64,000 bases of DNA from Muscardinus avellanarius (lineage: Eukaryota; Chordata; Mammalia; Rodentia; Gliridae). The translations under genes and the position numbers were made by a program. The DNA is taken from NCBI GenBank assembly GCA_963383645.1, contig OY726567.1, forward strand, positions 66,974,075 through 67,038,074. Direction: 5' to 3'. Below, one piece after another: positions 60,058 through 64,000 of this stretch (its first letter is position 1; each line of letters opens with the position of its first letter). The notes beneath the pieces were generated by a model. The model ran no database searches. It was given only the letters and a program-made list of their open reading frames with translations, and was not told the origin of the DNA.

Positions 60058-60627
60058 CCTATTCGAATTAACTATTGACAAAGCACCTAACCAGGAGAGC
60101 TGCCTTGGGACCTTAGCTGGCCACGTGCGCCTGAGTTTGGCTCCCCCTCCTGGTGACAGCGTGGGATAACAGCTGCCAGGGTCGAGGGGAGAGATGGAGA
60201 GACAGAGAGGAAATAGGGGAGACAGAAACAGAAGGCTGCTACCAGAACTCTCTCAAAAGAGCCAGCAGGTACACTTACATAATCTCAAACTATCTCCCCC
60301 ACAGGATGTGTGATCTACAACCGTAGCTTGGCTGTGGAGAGATGGTCACACCACCCAAAGCAGGCGATGGAGGCTCAGGTCACAGACGAGGACGAATCTC
60401 CTTCCAGCACCCTTGGCGCGAATTGGAGGAGCTTCTTACACACCGAGTGCTCAGTGGCTCCTGTGGGCTTCGCACCCACGCGTTACCTGCACTGTTGATG
60501 AGAAAATGCCAAACCGGGATGGATGAGCTTTCTTCAAAACACTCACTGCTCTTCAGAAGTGCCAAGGCCCCAGGCCAGGAGTGGTAGACCTCCAGCTGAA
60601 GGAGACGAGAGGCCTGCTGGAGATTAT
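60058..60627. other. intergenic unique sequence, unrecognised
   Basis: It contains a purine-rich stretch (60,180-60,240), a good acceptor-like tract (tatctcccccacag at about 60,304) and a 62-codon plus-strand frame (60,310-60,498). No domain or match. It might be the far side of the damaged retrovirus, but I cannot show that. Confidence 0.35.
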
Positions 60628-60825
60628 TTATTTATTTATTATTAATTTTGGTGGTCCTGGGGACAGAACCCTTCTACCTCCGGGCTACACTCCCAGACCT
60701 ATTTTATATTTTTATTTGGAAACAGGGTCTCTTAAGCCAGCAAGGCTAGCTTCAAACCTGCGTGATCCTCCTGTCTCTGCCTTCCAAGCACGGGGATTAC
60801 AAGCGTGCGCCACCATGCCAGGCTT
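60628..60825 (-). repeat. type b2 SINE
   Basis: TTTA-repeat tail, cagaacccttctacctccgg, linker and B1. Confidence 0.86.
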
Positions 60826-60909
60826 TGCTGGGGATTTTTACATTTAATTTTTTTTTTTTTTGCTATAAAAGGCATTCCTGGTGAATTAGTCAGTGAGCAT
60901 TTGTTTGTT

Positions 60910-61286
60910 TTGTGATATTGCAGATTGAATCCAGGATCGTTCCAAGCTATACTCCCAGCCACCACCCTCCTTTTTTTTTTTTTGGTGCTGGGGGCTGAAT
61001 CTAGAGGCACTCTACCTCTGAGTTACACACTCAGCCCTATTTTATTTTTTTATTTTGCAGCAGAGTTTTACTAAACTGCTGAGGCTATCCTAGAACCTGG
61101 AATCCTCCTGTCTCAGCTTCCCAAGTATGAGGATTATAAACATGCTCCACCACACCCAGCTTCCCCAGCCCCTTTTTTATTTTTTTGTTTTGAAACAGGG
61201 TCTCACTAAGTTGCTGAGGCTGGCCTGACACCCATCTCAGCCTCCCAAGTACTGGGATTACAGGTATACATCATCACACCCTGCTT
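60910..61286 (-). repeat. dID piece, B1-dID and B1 half
   Basis: 60,910-60,962, 60,971-61,160 and 61,174-61,286, all minus strand. Confidence 0.8.
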
Positions 61287-61527
61287 TGTCTTTCCTTCTA
61301 CCGTCCTTCTCTTCCTTCTTCTTCCTTACCTCATTAAAGACAAACATTGGAAAATCTGAGTATTTTGGAATTCTTCAGAGAACTTCTTTCTGAGCCTGCA
61401 TCTCTCTTGCTAATTGAGGAAGATGAACATGAGCACCCCTTTTGTCGCGGGATGTGGCCAACACCTAACACCCATTTGGTTCCTGCTGCTGCTAAACCTG
61501 GCTGGTTTCTGAGAATATTTCAAAATA
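61287..61527. other. intergenic unique sequence
   Basis: Nothing recognised. Confidence 0.4.
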
Positions 61528-61951
61528 CAGCTGGGTGTGGTAGTGCACGCTTGTAATCCCAGTACTTGGGAGGCTAAGACAGGAGGATCGCAGGTTCGCA
61601 GCCAACCTCAGCTACTTATACCCTCTGCAATTTAGTGAGATCCTGTTTCAAAATAAAGAGTTAGCGGAGTGTGGGGGTACACACTTGTAATCCCAACATT
61701 TGGGAGGCTTAAACAGGAGGATTATGGTTCGTGGACAGCCTCAGCTACTTGGTGAGGCCTTTTGCAAACAGTGAGACCTTGTTTCAAAATAAAAATATGG
61801 CGGAGAGGGTAACTTGGAGGTAGAAAGCCCCTGGGTTCCATCTCCAGTGCAATAAATAAATAAATAAATAAATAATAAATAAATGAGTTAAAATAGATCT
61901 GGGGGTGTAGCTTGAAGGTAGAATGCCCCTGGGTTCAATCAATCTCCAGCA

Positions 61952-61995
<44 letters not shown>
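61528..61995 (+). repeat. SINE tandem with AAAT and (CA)n tails
   Basis: B1 (61,528-61,665), a dimer (61,666-61,885) with AAAT tail, a dID half (61,893-61,953) and about 21 CA units (61,954-61,995). Confidence 0.84.
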
Positions 61996-61997
<2 letters not shown>

Positions 61998-62019
61998 GGA
62001 AGTCAAAATAAGAGGAATA

Positions 62020-62465
62020 AGCCGGGCATGGTGGCACACCCTTGTAATGGCAATATTTGGGAAACTGAGACAGGAGGATCATGGTTCAAAGCTACTGAGT
62101 GAGGCCCTTTGCAACTCAGTGAGACCCTGTTTCAAAAGAAAGAACAAAAAATAGGGCTGGGGGTATAGTTTGAAGGTAGAATATCCCTGGGTTTCATCCC
62201 TAGTACTGAAAAAAAAAAAAAAGAGGTATAAAAATAGCAAGAAAGAGCCGGGCATGGTGGTGCACGCTTGAAATCCCAGCATTCAGGAGGCTGAGACTGG
62301 AGGATCGCGGTTCACGGACAGCCTCCGCTACTTAGTGAGGCCCTCCGCAACTCTGTGAGACCCAGTTTCAAAACAAAGAATTAAAAAAAAAATAGGGCAG
62401 GGGGTGTAGCTCGGAAGTCAAATGCCCCTGGGTTTCATCCCCAGACCCGAAAAAAAAAAAAAAAA
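62020..62465 (+). repeat. type a SINE and type c SINE
   Basis: 62,020-62,223 and 62,247-62,465, each with a poly(A) tail. Confidence 0.87.
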
Positions 62466-62874
62466 TTAGTGAGAAAGAATTCTTGTTTTCTCTCAAGAAG
62501 CTCCAAGCAAAGGCTTTTCTATTCTTTGGCAGACCAGCTGGGCCCTGAGCCCATATGGATAGGGACCCGGTGCATTTAGGTGCCGGACACCTACTCAGTG
62601 AAGAAAGGAGGGGAGGAGGAAGGGAAGGGGAAGGATGCTCTCAGACCCCAGCCTCCTGCCCCATCCCCAAGGCCAGGTGTGGAGTCTGCATCCCCAGGGT
62701 GTGTGAAGCACAGGAGGAGCTAGCTGAGGCTGCCAGGGCCCATCATCAATTGCAGCTTGATGGGTGCTGGGCAGCAGCCTCCAGCAAAGGAACCTTCACC
62801 AGTAGCAACACTGTCCACTAGAGCAAACAGAGATGTGGGTTCGAGACAGACACCGGGCTCAGATATACAAATAG

Positions 62875-62876
<2 letters not shown>
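62466..62876. other. intergenic unique sequence
   Basis: An 88-codon frame (62,555-62,821) has no recognisable domain. Confidence 0.4.
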
Positions 62877-62915
<39 letters not shown>

Positions 62916-62918
62916 CGA
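62877..62918. repeat. (GT)n with GC end
   Basis: About 15 GT units then five GC units. Confidence 0.95.
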
Positions 62919-62984
62919 TTTGGACCTGCTCCCTTTATTTTGCATATGCATTGGATAAAGGGGGCAGTAAGGTCTTGGGGTTCT

Positions 62985-63160
62985 TTTTTGTGGCACTGGG
63001 GTTTGAACCCAGGGTATTCTACCTTTGAGCTACTCCCCCCAGCCCTATTTTACTTTTTTTCTTTTGAAACAAGGTCTCACTAGGTTGCTGAGGGCCTCAT
63101 TAAATTGCTAAGGCTTGCAGGAACCTGTGCTCCTCCTGTCTCAGCCTCCCAAGTCCCGAG
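62985..63160 (-). repeat. B1-dID SINE, truncated B1
   Basis: From tgtggcactggggtttgaac to cctcccaagtcccgag. Confidence 0.82.
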
Positions 63161-63504
63161 ATGGGGGTTCTTTCTCCAGCTCCATGGTCTCTAGGTAACC
63201 TCTCTCTCGGCTGTCAGCACTCAGCTGCCCTTCCCTGTGCCCAGGCCTCACCCCTCCTCCTGCTCTCTCTTTCCCAGCAAAGCCATTTGCACCTTTGTGC
63301 CACTTTCCCTTCTCAAGAGCTCCCTCCTCCCCTTCTCCTCTTCATCCTCCACATGTCCAGGAACACAAAGGAGACCCTGGGGACAAGAGTCGTGTGTTCC
63401 TCCCACTCTCACTCCATCCCTCTCCTGGAGTCTTTCAGTTGAGATGAGAAGAGATGGGGAATGATCCAGAAGGGCCATATAAGGGGTAGGGGCTCACAGC
63501 TTTT
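63161..63504. other. intergenic unique sequence
   Basis: CT-rich. Nothing recognised; in particular I see no galanin-like peptide exon (GALP follows ZNF444 in human). Confidence 0.4.
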
Positions 63505-63935
63505 TATTGGTACCTGGCATTGAACCCAGGGGCATTCTACCTCTCTGAGCTATACCCCCAGCTCTATTTTATTTTTTATTTTGAAACAGGGTCTTGCTAA
63601 GTTATGGAGGCTGGACTCAAACCGGCAATCCTCCTGTCTTAGCCTCCCAAGTACAGGGATTACAGGTGTGCATCAACACACCTGGCCCATATTCTGTATT
63701 TCAAAATAGCTACAAGAAAGCCGGGCGTGGTGGCACACGCTTGTAATCCCCGCGCTTGGGAGGCTGAGACAGGAGGATCGCGCAGGTTCGAAGCCAGCCT
63801 CAGCTGACTTAAGAGACCCTGTTTCCAAATAAAAAATATAAAACAGGTCTGAGAGTGTAGCCCGGAGGTAGAAGGCCCCTGGGTTTCATCCCCAGTACCA
63901 CCAAAAATTAATTAATTAATTAATTAATTAAAAAA
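63505..63935. repeat. facing type a and type b1 SINEs
   Basis: Minus copy 63,505-63,690 and plus copy 63,718-63,905, with a TTAA-repeat tail to 63,935. Confidence 0.87.
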
Positions 63936-64000
63936 TAGCTAGATGAGAATTTTGAGTGTTCTCATTACAAAGCAATAATTGGCATTGGCAGTGATGAAGA

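Noticed and set aside
62466..64000. Start of GALP, the next gene in human
   Set aside because: I looked for the galanin-like peptide core and a signal peptide exon and saw neither.

Overview
The window is vertebrate nuclear DNA from a rodent, and it holds two spliced C2H2 zinc-finger genes in a sea of short interspersed repeats. The genes match ZNF787 (minus strand, 3' end near position 670) and ZNF444 (plus strand, 3' end near 51,320). As I recall, these two genes are neighbours in the same divergent arrangement on human 19q13.43. The rodent assignment rests on the SINEs: dozens of copies of a dimer made of a 7SL/B1-like left half, an A-rich linker and a shortened ID (tRNA-like) right half. 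This is the B1-dID type known from squirrel-related, dormouse, beaver/gopher-related and springhare lineages. I see none of the B2-type SINEs that dominate mouse and rat. A non-muroid rodent is therefore inferred; beaver or gopher relatives are possible but not proven.

Layout. Positions 1-700: intergenic DNA with a SINE fragment. About 670-25,700: ZNF787, read right to left. Its single large coding exon (1,359-2,434) carries all the zinc fingers, a small first coding exon lies at 8,619-8,697, and a non-coding first exon sits in a CpG island at about 24,750-26,110. The introns contain SINE clusters, two old L1 3' ends, MIR relics and one LTR. About 26,110-40,550: the spacer between the two divergent promoters, with SINEs and four LTRs of one rodent family. 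About 40,560-51,320: ZNF444. Its CpG-island promoter (about 40,560-41,500) has two perfect ZNF143-type sites, followed by a SCAN exon (45,616-45,927), a 109-base linker exon (49,249-49,357) and a zinc-finger exon (50,329-50,897). About 51,320-64,000: intergenic DNA with more SINEs and a broken class I endogenous retrovirus (about 54,827-58,836). That element has a 5' LTR, leader, gag, protease and the beginning of reverse transcriptase, and is cut up by SINEs and by a second, unrelated solo LTR.

Function. Both genes encode DNA-binding nuclear proteins. ZNF444 pairs a SCAN dimerisation domain with four fingers. ZNF787 has five tandem fingers, a linker rich in alanine and basic residues, two further fingers and an acidic tail. 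The two promoters lie about 15 kb apart and fire away from each other. Nothing suggests a novel multi-gene system. The unusual content is in the repeats: diagnostic SINE subfamilies, nested insertions with intact target-site duplications, one site hit three times, LTRs with a shared core but different ends, and microsatellites grown from SINE tails.

SINE labels used below. Type a has a right half like gctgggggtgtagctcag, ending ccccagtacc. Type b has ggtctgggagtgtagccc; form b1 ends like type a, and form b2 ends ccaggaaccccagtacc. Type c has cggaggtcaaatgcccc and ends cccagacccgc.
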